A stretch of DNA of 64,000 nt from Sphingobacterium thalpophilum. GTDB lineage: Bacteria; Bacteroidota; Bacteroidia; Sphingobacteriales; Sphingobacteriaceae. The notes under the pieces were generated by a model that did no database searches, was not told the origin of the DNA, and saw only the letters and a list, made by a program, of their open reading frames with translations. Shown piece by piece: positions 16,732-25,036 of the stretch; the first letter of the stretch is position 1; each line of letters opens with the position of its first letter. The translations under genes and the position numbers were made by a program. The stretch spans positions 4,526,001 through 4,590,000 of the forward strand of contig NZ_CP151087.1 of the NCBI RefSeq assembly GCF_038396785.1, written 5' to 3'.

Positions 16732-17905
16732 CTAGTACGCATCCCAGCATATGTGACAGGTCTATCCGGACATAGGTTCTTGTTGTATCTGCTTCGGAGT
16801 GACCCAGTGTTTCCGATATAATTGAGATTGGCGTGGATTTGTCCAGCATTCTTTGCGCCAGACTGAATCTCAATGCATGCCCTCCATGATGCCTGTTCCC
16901 GAATTCGATTCCAGAAGACTTAAAAACAATTAAGATGGCTCCATGAACCGCTCCTCCATTAAGTGCCCCATATGGAGGACGACAACTTAAAAACACTTTG
17001 TCTGACATGGATTTTGGGCGTGCATACCGAACATAGTCGATAATGGCATTACCAACTATAGGTAAAAGTGGAAGTGTCAATGGATTTCCGGTCTTATATT
17101 GCACAAGCGTTATTTTATTGGTTTCCCAATTTATGTCGCTAAAACTCAAATTGGCTATATCCGAGACGCGCAGCCCTAGACGGGAGCATAATAATAGCAT
17201 AGCATAGTTGCGTTTTCCAATATTGCTTGAACGGGAAATCGATGTCTCTATCTTCTGTACTTCATCTGGAGCATAGAACGAAGGGGCCTTTACACGCTTG
17301 ATTTTTTTACCAAGTGATTTTAGCATATAGGAATAGTCCTTTGCAATTATATTTTCGCGGAAGAGAAATAATAGAAAGCGGCGCGTAGTATCAATATACT
17401 CCTTCTGTTGATATTCGCGACTCTCAACATACCTCACTATAGCTTCTTCGGTTATTCCCGAACGATTGTCTATTCCCAGTTCGAGTAGATATTCTATAAA
17501 GTTGCTCATTGTTTTTCTGTAACGCTGAAGTGTCTTCTTCTCATTTAAGCCCAGGGATTTCAAGTATTCAAGATACTGAATAGCGGCGGCGCCGATGTCA
17601 CCCCGTAAGGGATGTTGTACCACATGCTGTCTTCTCCCTCCCAGATTGCTATCCAACAAAACATGGGTCAACACTTCAATACTTTTAATAAGGTCGCGAT
17701 GATGGAATGTAACGTTGAAACCATCACGGCACGTCAGCATATATTCGTTGCCGACGTTTTCGTCGTAGTCAACCAAGCCTCTTGAGTGCATATAAACAAG
17801 GATGCCTTTCTTCCACAACCAATTATAGGTGTAGATACGACTGCCTGAATATCTGGCCTCTTTTAAAAGTTGGTTAGTACGTTCAATAAGATTTTGAATT
17901 TCCAT
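16673..17905 (-). CDS. Tyrosine recombinase, first RIT gene (RitA-like)
   Basis: The 410-residue protein has an extra N-terminal region (residues 1-110) before the SAM-like domain (IQYLEYLKSLGLNEKKTLQRYRKTMSNFIEYLLE). Catalytic motifs: LLLCSRLGLRVSDIANLSF (Arg), HHGGHALRFSLAQRML (His-x-x-Arg), LGHSEADTTRTYVRID (His, Tyr). It is the promoter-proximal gene of the trio, starting 116 bp inside the right terminal repeat. Confidence 0.9.
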   Translation of the reverse strand: MEIQNLIERTNQLLKEARYSGSRIYTYNWLWKKGILVYMHSRGLVDYDENVGNEYMLTCRDGFNVTFHHRDLIKSIEVLTHVLLDSNLGGRRQHVVQHPLRGDIGAAAIQYLEYLKSLGLNEKKTLQRYRKTMSNFIEYLLELGIDNRSGITEEAIVRYVESREYQQKEYIDTTRRFLLFLFRENIIAKDYSYMLKSLGKKIKRVKAPSFYAPDEVQKIETSISRSSNIGKRNYAMLLLCSRLGLRVSDIANLSFSDINWETNKITLVQYKTGNPLTLPLLPIVGNAIIDYVRYARPKSMSDKVFLSCRPPYGALNGGAVHGAILIVFKSSGIEFGNRHHGGHALRFSLAQRMLDKSTPISIISETLGHSEADTTRTYVRIDLSHMLGCVLDVPESSDCFYTQRGGWFYD

Positions 17906-18020
17906 AACTTTTACTATTTATGTTGATATATTGTAATATGCAACACTAACGTTATGGAAAGCAATTATGTGTAGTCGTATTAATAATTGGCTATAAATGA
18001 ATTTTGAGAAGAGATCTGAT

Positions 18021-18058
18021 AATGGACTTTACATATCCATATTGTTGTCATAGCCTTT
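18021..18058 (-). repeat. RIT right terminal inverted repeat
   Basis: 38 bp, perfect complement of 14561-14598. It also supplies the accidental new C-terminus and stop codon (YDNNMDM) of the truncated istB frame. Confidence 0.9.
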
Positions 18059-18741
18059 AAGTTCAATCCGATGGGATGTGTGAACTATCCGGTCCAGAAT
18101 AGCATCTGATAAAGTATCATCCCCGATCACAGCATGCCAACTGGCCACAGGTAGTTGGCTTGCAATGATCGTTGAACATTTGGCGTGTCTGTCCTCTATG
18201 ATTTCCATCAGGTCAATTCTTTGCTGTTGGTCGAGGTTTACCAGACCGAAGTCATTATAAGCAGTTCTACCTTGGAAAGTTTCATAAGAAGCTTGTGGAT
18301 CGATCCATCCAACCTGGCCATTTTTGTTCTCAAAAGCAATTTTTGCATACTGAAGTAAGCGACTCTCTTACCTTGGGCACAAGCCCTGAGCCCCAGAGCA
18401 GACGCCATGAAAGATTTTCCGCAGCCTGTTGCACCAACGATAATGATCGGCTCGGCCCTTTCGATATATTGGCCTGTGGCCAAGTCCATCAATTGGATCT
18501 TGTCGATCCCCCTGGATGGATCCATATTGATCTCTTCAAGAGAGGCCTGGTAACGGAAGGCTGCATTCTTCTTTAACCTCTCGAACCGCAGTTCGAAGCG
18601 ACTGTCAGATTCGGCCTGCAGCAACAGGGTAAGTCCTTCTTCCAGAGTTAGTTTTCCGATCTGCCGTGTTTCTTTCATCGCTTTCCATTGACGCTCCATT
18701 CCATGGAAGCGGAGCGTGTTCAATTGTTGTTCTACATTCAT
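18029..18741 (-). pseudogene. istB: IstB-like helper ATPase of IS21-1, frameshifted and truncated
   Basis: IstB is the AAA+ helper of IS21 transposition. The frame reads MNVEQQLNTLRFHGMERQWKAMKE..., Walker A GATGCGKSFMASAL, then KVELLIM and a premature stop near 18238. In another frame the sequence resumes as DFGLVNLDQQQRIDLMEIIEDRHAKCSTIIASQLPV...HRIELKG. The expected LLILDDFGL motif (Walker B) is damaged by a loss of about 4 bases near 18255. The last codons are then replaced by the RIT terminal repeat. Both lesions make it non-functional. Confidence 0.85.
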
Positions 18742-18767
18742 CTGTTTCTAAGTTTTATAGTTCATTT

Positions 18768-20025
18768 TTATGAGTAATAGGATGCTCCCCTGATATTTTC
18801 ATGTTGTGGCAATTGCTTGTTATCCGCCCCCTCTTGCTGTTGCTCCACCATTCCGTTTTCCAATATTCTTTGTAGGAACTTATAGGACAGCATGTCGTTC
18901 CTTAAGGCAATTTCACATGCTTTGAAGAATGTTTCCCCATAGCTACGGTGCAGCCTAAAGAGTCCTTCGCACGTTCTGTAGAGTTGTTCCGGATATCGGT
19001 CGCTTTGTCCAAAGACCCGAACGACCAGTAAGTGAAAGTCCGGATGGATATCCAGAGCGCGCTTGATATAATAATCTGGCGAACGGGTGCCATACTGCTG
19101 GTGCTTGGAAGCAAGGTGTTCGGGATGCGTCGAGTATTTGTTGGCAACAAAACTCCTGCTGTGCAGGGCTACCTGTACGTTCTCAATATAGATGTGGACT
19201 AAACGCTCAGTATAGACCACTAGGGCCTGTTTGCCAATATGGACATAAGGAACGCTATAGGAATGCCTGTCCCTTTTGAGATGTACATGTCCATTGGTTC
19301 CCACTTTGAGGGTCGTATAATATTTCATCGAAAAGCGGTCCCGAGGAAGTGGTCTGAGACTGGACAGCTCGTTGCTGAGAAACCGTTCCTGACGGCAATA
19401 GTTCCTGTCCTGCATTCTGGTCTGGTTCAATCTCTCGATACACTCTCCGATAGCAAGGTTGAGTGAGGGGAGATCAAAAAACTGCCTGTTGCGTAACCGG
19501 GCAAATACCTGGGTATAGATGATCTTCACATGGTTCTCTACGGCACTTTTATCCCGGGGCCTGGCAGGCCTTGCAGGCACTACGACCGTATCATAATGGT
19601 TTGCCAGATCTTCCATGGACCTGTTGATCTCTGGTTCATACCGATCGGTTCGTATGACGGCTGACTTGAGGTTGTCCGGGACAATCGCTCTGGGGACCCC
19701 TCCAAGAAACTGCAGGCAGCAGTCCAGTGCATAGAGAAAATCGGGGGATCGCTGACTGGGAACGGCCATGGCAAAACAATAGTTGGAATATGGCAGGCAC
19801 GCAACAAATATCTCGCATAAAATGATCTCACCAGTCTCATGGTCGATGTAACCCAGCTTCTTGCCGGAGAAATCGATGAAAAGCTTGTCACCGGGTTCGT
19901 GGTCCAGTATCATGCTTCCATCGCGACGTGAGACCAGTAATTGCTTTAGATGGAAACAGAACTGGGCATAGCTATATCCCTGTGGATGAGCTACTAAATA
20001 CTCTTCCCACAAAAGTCTCCGGTTT
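18768..20025 (-). pseudogene. istA: IstA-like transposase of IS21-1, C-terminal part
   Basis: The longest frame gives 414 residues from WEEYLVAHPQGYSYAQFCFHLKQL onward, including the DDE domain (HEPGDKLFIDFSGKKLGYID, VPDNLKSAV, RPRDKSAVENHVK) and the C-terminal region common to IS21. The N-terminal 100 residues are encoded separately at 22632-22927. The break lies at a GGTGTA that is present on both sides: GGTGTAAACCGG here and GGTGTATGCATAATCCGG there, the mark of an insertion with a target duplication of about 7 bp (TACACCT on the plus strand). Confidence 0.88.
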
Positions 20026-20086
20026 ACACCTGTATATTCCGTTGATATGGGTTCTTCGTCAATTTTGGTGAAAGTATGTTAAATAA

Positions 20087-20554
20087 TTACACTTTATAAA
20101 CTAAACCTTTTTTCTTTTCAAACACAATTCCAACCTTTTCGAGCAAGTTATAGACTTGTGCCTTTTGATATGCTAAGCCATATTCTTTATCAATCCATTG
20201 AGCCAAAAGAGGGCCTGTCCACTTTACTGATTGATATCCATGATCCGAGGGTTTTTCGTTTATGACCAAGTTTTTGATTCTTTCGAGTTGTTCGTTTGAT
20301 AAATTGCTCCGTCTACCGCGCCCTTTCTTATCTTTTAATCCTTCAATACCTTCTTTTTCAAATCTATGAACCCAATTTGTTATCTGCTTGAAGCTGATAT
20401 TATGTAGTTCAGACAACCGTCTGCTCGAATAGCCTAATGCAACAAGATATACCATGTATAGCCTTATACCAACGGTATAAGCATCATTTGCATTTAATAA
20501 TTTCTTTATCTCTGTTGCGTCTGATCGCTGAATTTGTAAGACTGATTTTCCCAC
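20087..20554 (-). CDS. HTH accessory protein of the ISL3 element
   Basis: The 155-residue protein starts at GTG 20554. Residues 25-80 form an HTH like the N-terminus of IS630 transposases (YMVYLVALGYSSRRLSELHNISFKQITNWVHRFEKEGIEGLKDKKGRGRR). Residues 85-150 form a second winged-helix-like part (SNEQLERIKNLVINEKPSDHGYQSVKWTGPLLAQWIDKEYGLAYQKAQVYNLLEKVG). There is no DDE catalytic domain. It is transcribed away from the transposase across a 69-bp gap, so it may repress or guide transposition. A passenger of this kind is not part of the classic single-gene ISL3 layout. Confidence 0.8.
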   Translation of the reverse strand: MGKSVLQIQRSDATEIKKLLNANDAYTVGIRLYMVYLVALGYSSRRLSELHNISFKQITNWVHRFEKEGIEGLKDKKGRGRRSNLSNEQLERIKNLVINEKPSDHGYQSVKWTGPLLAQWIDKEYGLAYQKAQVYNLLEKVGIVFEKKKGLVYKV

Positions 20555-20623
20555 TGTAATTTATTTTTTCTAAACAACAAATATATAAATTATTATGTGT
20601 AATTTAATATTATACTTTTAGTT

Positions 20624-22246
20624 ATGATTCCAGAATTTGTACTTCCTCCCAATTTACAGTTAAAAGCTGAAACAACGTACACCTCTCTAGGAGAGCTTTA
20701 TATTAGTACGTACGCTTATCAAAAACACTCAACATGCCCTATTTGTGGCATTACGAGTGATAGGGTTCATAGTAGATATTTCCGAACTCTTTTAGACCTT
20801 CCTGTTTCCGGATATTTAGTAAAAATCAAGCTCAGGGCTAGGAAGTATTTTTGTGATAATTCAGTCTGTCATCGAAAGGTTTTTACTGAACGCTTCGATT
20901 GTGAAATCAGGCCATATTATAGAAGAATGATTCGTTCAAATGAACTTCTTTTTAAAATGGGGCTTGAATTGGGAGGAATTAGAGGTTCAGCAATTAGTCG
21001 CTATGTTGGACTGCCGGTTAGCTCCTCCACTATGTTAAGAGTGATTCAAGGAGTAGATATACAACCTAAGGCTTTGACATCTGGGGTAATTGGCGTAGAT
21101 GATTGGGCATTCAAAAAAGGAAGTACCTACGGAACCGTTATTGTGGATTTAGAACGGAAAGAAGTGATAGATTTACTTCCGGATCGTGAATCGGATACGC
21201 TGGCAGAGTGGCTGAAGAATCATCCAGAAATAAAAGTAGTATCCAGAGATCGCTATGGCCCATATGCTTTGGGTATAAAAACAGGGGCCCCTGATGCCAT
21301 TCAGGTAGCCGACCGCTTTCACCTAATTATGAACTTAGGGGAAGCAGCTAAAAAAGTCTTACAATCAAAAGCAAAAGAATTGAAGGAAATATTTAAGCTT
21401 TATAATGATCCCAAAAGGAAAGAACCTACATTAACGGAAGTTACCGGGCCTGTTGAAGCAAATTTAGAAGTTCTAGCAACGATTTCTACAGCAAACATTG
21501 GTGCACATAAACAATATCTATTCGACAAGGTTAAAGAGCTATATGCCAATGGTATTACGCTGAGACAAATTGCCAGAATTACAAACCTGGATCGAAAAAC
21601 AGTCGCAAGGTATGTATCCGTGGAAAAACTTGAGAAAAGACAGTCCAGAAACTCCACCAACCTGGAATCCTTCATTAATTATCTTTTGAGCGAAGAGAAC
21701 CACGGAAAAACATATAGAGAACTACATAACACTATTGTTCAGATGGGATTCAATGGTAAGTATACCCAGTTTTGCCACAAGATGAATGAAGTTTATAATA
21801 TGCCGGGGCTTAGTAGAATGAAATATAAGCCGCAGGTGGTGGTAGCAAAAACTTGGTCGCCAACCAAATTATCCTTAATGCTCTATAGGGAGTCAAAACA
21901 CCTTAAGGAAGATGATAAAGAATTTTTAGAATTATTATTTGAAAAGCTTCCTCAAATAAAACAACTGGAGCAGTTGATAAAGGACTTTAAACAATTGTTT
22001 CTTATCAAGAAAGACGGAATGTTACAAAAATGGATTCAGGAGGCATCAACATCAGAGTGCGGGCTTAAAAATTTCGCTAAAAACCTTTTAAGGGACTATG
22101 AAGCAGTGAATAATGCAGTAGTAAGAACAGTAAGTAACGGCCAGGTTGAGGGACAAGTGAATCGAATAAAAAATATAAAAAGAAAAATGTACGGAAGGGC
22201 AGGATTTCAGCTATTGAGGAAAATGATACTTGCAAAATCAGCATAA
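20624..22246 (+). CDS. ISL3-family transposase (copy 1)
   Basis: The 540-residue transposase has an N-terminal zinc-finger-like part (CPICGITSDRVHSRYFRTLLDLPV, CDNSVCHRKVFTERF) and the ISL3 DDE domain: IGVDDWAFKKGSTYGTVIVDLERKEVIDLLPDRESDTLAEWL, VVSRDRYGPYALGIKTGAPDAIQVADRFHLIMNLGEA, with the Glu in NGQVEGQVNRIKNIKRKMYGRAGF. An inserted HTH (ITLRQIARITNLDRKTVARYVSV, about 310-340) lies inside the catalytic domain. Intact. Confidence 0.95.
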   Translation: MIPEFVLPPNLQLKAETTYTSLGELYISTYAYQKHSTCPICGITSDRVHSRYFRTLLDLPVSGYLVKIKLRARKYFCDNSVCHRKVFTERFDCEIRPYYRRMIRSNELLFKMGLELGGIRGSAISRYVGLPVSSSTMLRVIQGVDIQPKALTSGVIGVDDWAFKKGSTYGTVIVDLERKEVIDLLPDRESDTLAEWLKNHPEIKVVSRDRYGPYALGIKTGAPDAIQVADRFHLIMNLGEAAKKVLQSKAKELKEIFKLYNDPKRKEPTLTEVTGPVEANLEVLATISTANIGAHKQYLFDKVKELYANGITLRQIARITNLDRKTVARYVSVEKLEKRQSRNSTNLESFINYLLSEENHGKTYRELHNTIVQMGFNGKYTQFCHKMNEVYNMPGLSRMKYKPQVVVAKTWSPTKLSLMLYRESKHLKEDDKEFLELLFEKLPQIKQLEQLIKDFKQLFLIKKDGMLQKWIQEASTSECGLKNFAKNLLRDYEAVNNAVVRTVSNGQVEGQVNRIKNIKRKMYGRAGFQLLRKMILAKSA

Positions 22247-22353
22247 TTCACCAAAATTGACGAAGAACCACTTTGGAGCGGAATGGTGGTGTAGTATGGT
22301 TCGGAATATGCAGGCAATAAAACAAAAAGCACAGACAAGACCACTATCCTACT

Positions 22354-22638
22354 GGGTGCATATGCTCCGGAATCGTTATATTCTCCGTCCCAAAAGCAGG
22401 TGTAGCTGTCAAATCTGGGTGCATTTGCTCTGGAATCAACCCTGAGCCGCATCAAGATCCGAAACATGGGTGCATATGCTCCGGAATCAGGCGAACCATC
22501 GACCGTATCTAACCAAAACCAGAGGTCCAATCAACCGTTTTGGGTGCATATCTGCCGGAATGTCCGGGATAAACCCCTAATTTCAAGCTGGATCAGATCG
22601 CCGATTTTGGGTGCATATGCTCCGGATTATGCATACAC
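22354..22638. repeat. Array of five spaced 20-bp direct repeats
   Basis: Copies of GGGTGCATATGCTCCGGAAT start at 22354, 22417 (TTTGCTCTGG variant), 22468, 22542 (ATCTGCCGG variant) and 22619. Spacing is 63, 51, 74 and 77 bp and the intervening sequences are unrelated. This fits transposase-binding repeats of an IS21-type end and not a CRISPR array. Confidence 0.75.
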
Positions 22639-22927
22639 CTATTCGTGATAGTTCTTTTTCAAAATAAGGAAGCCTTTCTTTTAGATACTCGAAACGCTCG
22701 TCCCGATAGGCGGGGTTCCCCGATCTGAGCATCCGCTCAAGAACTGGATCTTCCAGCTCCAGTATCCTTTCCAGAGATAGATTCAGGTCCGTTACCTTCT
22801 TTAGATAGGACTTTACCGTATTCTTGCTGATGGAAAGATGACGGGCTATTGTTTTAATGGGATAATTCTCCCTGTGCAATCGTATTAACTGTTTGATCTG
22901 ACTCATGGGTCTTGATTTACCGGCCAT
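22632..22927 (-). pseudogene. istA: IstA-like transposase of IS21-1, N-terminal part
   Basis: From ATG 22927: MAGKSRPMSQIKQLIRLHRENYPIKTIARHLSISKNTVKSYLKKVTDLN..., the HTH region of IS21 transposases, followed by ERFEYLKERLPYFEKELSRIGV at the break. The rest of the protein is at 18768-20025. The intact IstA of IS21-2 (514 residues) gives the expected length. Confidence 0.85.
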
Positions 22928-23052
22928 TGGAATATATCGATTAGGTCTAGCCCAAATAAACCAAAAAACAGAAACCCATGAAAAATGAGTGTATAAGGGG
23001 TCAACATCGTCCAGAATAAAATGACCATATCTCGAAAGAGGGGTCAGCTTGC

Positions 23053-24763
23053 GGTTCTTCCGCACTTTTGGTGGTAATACCATCATATTTGTCTTCAATT
23101 AGCGTTCATATTTTAATGAATGCATCAAAACTTGTTTTTTCGGACGATGGTGATAACTTTAGGATTATATCAGTAGATAACCAGCAAGATGTACTGGTAG
23201 TTTATGTGCAGAGTACTACCCGAAGTGCTGTCTGCCCAAACTGCTGCATCACTTCGAAAAGAATCCACAGCTATTACACCCGCAAGATCGCAGACCTTCC
23301 TGTCTTTGGTAAAACTTCCAGAATTATTCTTCGCTCTCGTAAATTTTATTGTCATCAAGACGAATGTCCGTTCAAAATATTCACCGAGAGGTTCGAGAGT
23401 CATTTCAGGCCATATAAACGGAGGACTGAGCGTCTGGAAAGTAAGATCAGACAACTTGGGCTTCTTGCCGGAGGAAGGCCTGCTCAGCGGATTTGTACCA
23501 TATTGTCGATACCCACTAGCGATACGACTATACTACGGTTGATTGAAAAAAGCGATTTTTCACCAGCAAAAGGTGTAACCGCCATTGGCGTAGACGATTG
23601 GGCTTACAAAAAAAGGAAAAGTTACGGTAGTATTTTGGTCAATCTCCACACAGGGAAAGTGATAGATCTATTACCAGACCGTGAACAGGAGACATTGCGT
23701 AAATGGCTACAGGAACGTCCAGAGATTGAAGTAATGAGCCGGGATAGATACAGTAACTATCAAAAAGCAATTACTTTGGGTGCTCCCCAATCTATCCAGG
23801 TCACCGATCGTTGGCACTTGTTGAAAAATTTAAGTGAGGCGGTACAGAAAGTTTTGATTAGGCATTACAGCAAAGCCACAGCTTTGTTGGCCAATAAGCA
23901 GTTGCGGGTTGACGATCAACAAATAGCTGAAAATCAAAGCTCACTATCTGAAAACAGAAGCTCTCCGGATTCAGCTCATGGCGGGATCCGCTTAAAGCGG
24001 TTTGAGCAACTGAAGGAATTACAGAAAAAAGGATATTCCATACGTGCCATGGCACGGCATCTGTGCATGCACAGACAAACCGTCAAAAACTATCTGGACA
24101 TGGAGACCTTGCCCCGGAAATCTCAATGCAAGATTAATCCGCTTGAAAAATTCTTTACGCATATAAAAAAGCGTATGGAGGAAGAGCCGAGCATATTGAT
24201 CACCACATTGTGGCAGGAGCTCAGAACCCAAGGATATAAGGGAGCCTATTCAACTTTCTCAGAAGGCTTGAAATTCTATGGGATCCGAGTGGGCAAAAAA
24301 GCTGGGTTCACTAAAGAATTACCGAATCATGGTGCAGCAACTTTTAAACCATCATCAGCGGCGATATGGTTTCTGTCAGATCAACAAAATCTGTGGGATG
24401 ACCAACGGAATATCATCCGCGAATTATGCAAATCCTCCAAAGAGCTGAATAAGACTTTTATCCTAGTGCAATCCTTCCGTAAAATAATGGCTGAGAAGTC
24501 GGGCGATACAAAATTGAGGGAGTGGATCGAGAAATCAAGCACCTCGGGACTAAAAGAAATAGCATCATTCGCAAAAGGACTGCTCGCCGATTGCCCCGCT
24601 GTTGAAAATGCGCTCACCTTACCATGGAGTAATGGTCCCGTGGAAGGAAACGTGAACCGACTGAAAATGATTAAGAGGCAGATGTATGGTAGAGCGGGGT
24701 TTGACTTATTGAGGAAACGTGTATTATACGCTCCGTCTTGACCACCAAAAGTGGGGAAGAACC
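23053..24763 (+). mobile_element. Second type of ISL3-family element (ISL3-b)
   Basis: The termini GGTTCTTCCGCACTTTTGG and the complement of CCAAAAGTGGGGAAGAACC define 1711 bp. It sits inside the right terminal repeats of IS21-1. AGCTTGC on the left and AGCTTAC on the right look like a target duplication with one later change. Its single gene is a transposase about as long as that of the other ISL3 type but clearly different in sequence. Confidence 0.88.
23116..24741 (+). CDS. ISL3-family transposase (ISL3-b)
   Basis: From ATG 23116, 541 residues: zinc-finger-like N-terminus (CPNCCITSKRIHSYYTRKIADLPV, CHQDECPFKIFTERF), then IGVDDWAYKKRKSYGSILVNLHTGKVIDLLPDREQETLRKWL, VMSRDRYSNYQKAITLGAPQSIQVTDRWHLLKNLSEA, an inserted HTH (YSIRAMARHLCMHRQTVKNYLDM), and the final NGPVEGNVNRLKMIKRQMYGRAGF with the catalytic Glu. 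A longer frame opens upstream at 23068, but the ATG fits the family start better. Intact. Confidence 0.94.
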   Translation: MNASKLVFSDDGDNFRIISVDNQQDVLVVYVQSTTRSAVCPNCCITSKRIHSYYTRKIADLPVFGKTSRIILRSRKFYCHQDECPFKIFTERFESHFRPYKRRTERLESKIRQLGLLAGGRPAQRICTILSIPTSDTTILRLIEKSDFSPAKGVTAIGVDDWAYKKRKSYGSILVNLHTGKVIDLLPDREQETLRKWLQERPEIEVMSRDRYSNYQKAITLGAPQSIQVTDRWHLLKNLSEAVQKVLIRHYSKATALLANKQLRVDDQQIAENQSSLSENRSSPDSAHGGIRLKRFEQLKELQKKGYSIRAMARHLCMHRQTVKNYLDMETLPRKSQCKINPLEKFFTHIKKRMEEEPSILITTLWQELRTQGYKGAYSTFSEGLKFYGIRVGKKAGFTKELPNHGAATFKPSSAAIWFLSDQQNLWDDQRNIIRELCKSSKELNKTFILVQSFRKIMAEKSGDTKLREWIEKSSTSGLKEIASFAKGLLADCPAVENALTLPWSNGPVEGNVNRLKMIKRQMYGRAGFDLLRKRVLYAPS

Positions 24764-24783
24764 AGCTTACTCCAGAATATCCA

Positions 24784-24978
24784 ATTACTGAAGAAGTTGG
24801 GTCCAGGTCCAAATTTCATTTGTTGTGTATTGCGTACAAGCCATTTATATCCTGAGAAGTTTATTATTCTATCTTCAGTTTCGCTCTTTGATATTACTCT
24901 TTTCATAGTACATTGGCTCAATGTGAATAATACTATTGACATAAAAAAAAGGGTTACAATATTCTTCTTCACATGCAT
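24784..24978 (-). pseudogene. GH16-like lipoprotein, N-terminal fragment
   Basis: The minus-strand frame begins MHVKKNIVTLFFMSIVLFTLSQC, a lipoprotein signal peptide with the lipobox Cys, followed by FSGYKWLVRNTQQMKFGPGPNFFSN. GY-W-VRN...GPGPN-FS is the start of the beta-glucanase-like (GH16 / concanavalin A-like) domain found in polysaccharide loci. The frame then enters the right end of IS21-1 and the remaining 200 or so residues are lost; they are not found left of the element. It is the last gene of the minus-strand polysaccharide cluster. Confidence 0.65.
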
Positions 24979-25036
24979 TACATTCTATTAAACAAAAAAT
25001 TCATATAGTTATACCCAGCCCGAAACAAGGCAATAA

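Larger units (their letters stand above)
14538..18058 (-). mobile_element. RIT element (recombinases in trio)
   Basis: Three different tyrosine recombinase genes overlap head to tail on the minus strand, the defining layout of RIT elements. The terminal inverted repeats are perfect over 38 bp (14561-14598 and 18021-18058; they begin AAAGGCTATGACAACAAT). Outside the left repeat is a 20-bp palindrome, TTATGGAAAGCTTTCCATAA (14540-14559). The element splits the 3' end of istB of IS21-1: HRIELKG on the right side and GESLRKKK-stop, encoded just left of the palindrome, join to make the expected IstB C-terminus. Confidence 0.88.
20050..22269 (+). mobile_element. ISL3-family element with divergent HTH gene, copy 1
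   Basis: 2220 bp bounded by inverted repeats beginning GGTTCTTCGTCAATTTTGG. It carries a transposase on the plus strand and an HTH gene on the minus strand. Copy 2 (34042-36261) has the same length and identical proteins. The flanking 8-mers here differ (TTGATATG and ACTTTGGA), unlike copy 2, which has a perfect 8-bp duplication. Confidence 0.9.
20026..22631. mobile_element. Remnant IS21-type element ends inside istA, filled by an ISL3 element
   Basis: Left remnant 20026-20049 contains ATTCCGTTGATATG. The right remnant 22270-22631 contains five copies of GGGTGCATATGCTCCGGAAT or close variants and ends TCCGGATTATGCA. The left end resembles an inverted copy of this repeat. Multiple short repeats at the termini are an IS21 hallmark; the two other IS21 elements here have their own versions. 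No istA/istB of this third element is left. The ISL3 element between the ends has unequal flanks, so it probably caused the deletion. A TACACCT duplication flanks the whole insertion. Confidence 0.6.
14420..24783 (-). mobile_element. IS21-family element, heavily interrupted (IS21-1)
   Basis: The left end begins TGGATATTCTGGTAATG and has two GTTGACCCC-type repeats within 40 bp. The right end is the complement (…TCCAGAATATCCA, ending at 24783), with matching repeats at about 23000-23052. Between them are istA and istB on the minus strand, both broken. Three later insertions sit inside: a RIT element in istB (14538-18058), a remnant IS21-like end array plus an ISL3 element in istA (20026-22631), and another ISL3 element in the right terminal repeats (23053-24763). 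The right end abuts a truncated GH16-like gene. No target duplication can be read because the left flank is unrelated DNA. Confidence 0.85.

Noticed and set aside
22354-22638. Possible small CRISPR array (five regularly oriented repeats)
   Set aside because: Repeats are only 20 bp and vary, spacings range from 51 to 77 bp, no cas genes are present, and the repeats end exactly at an istA insertion junction. They fit IS21 terminal repeats.
24784-24991. Plus-strand frame overlapping the GH16 fragment
   Set aside because: The minus-strand frame has a lipoprotein signal peptide and the GY-W-VRN...GPGPN motif; the other has neither.
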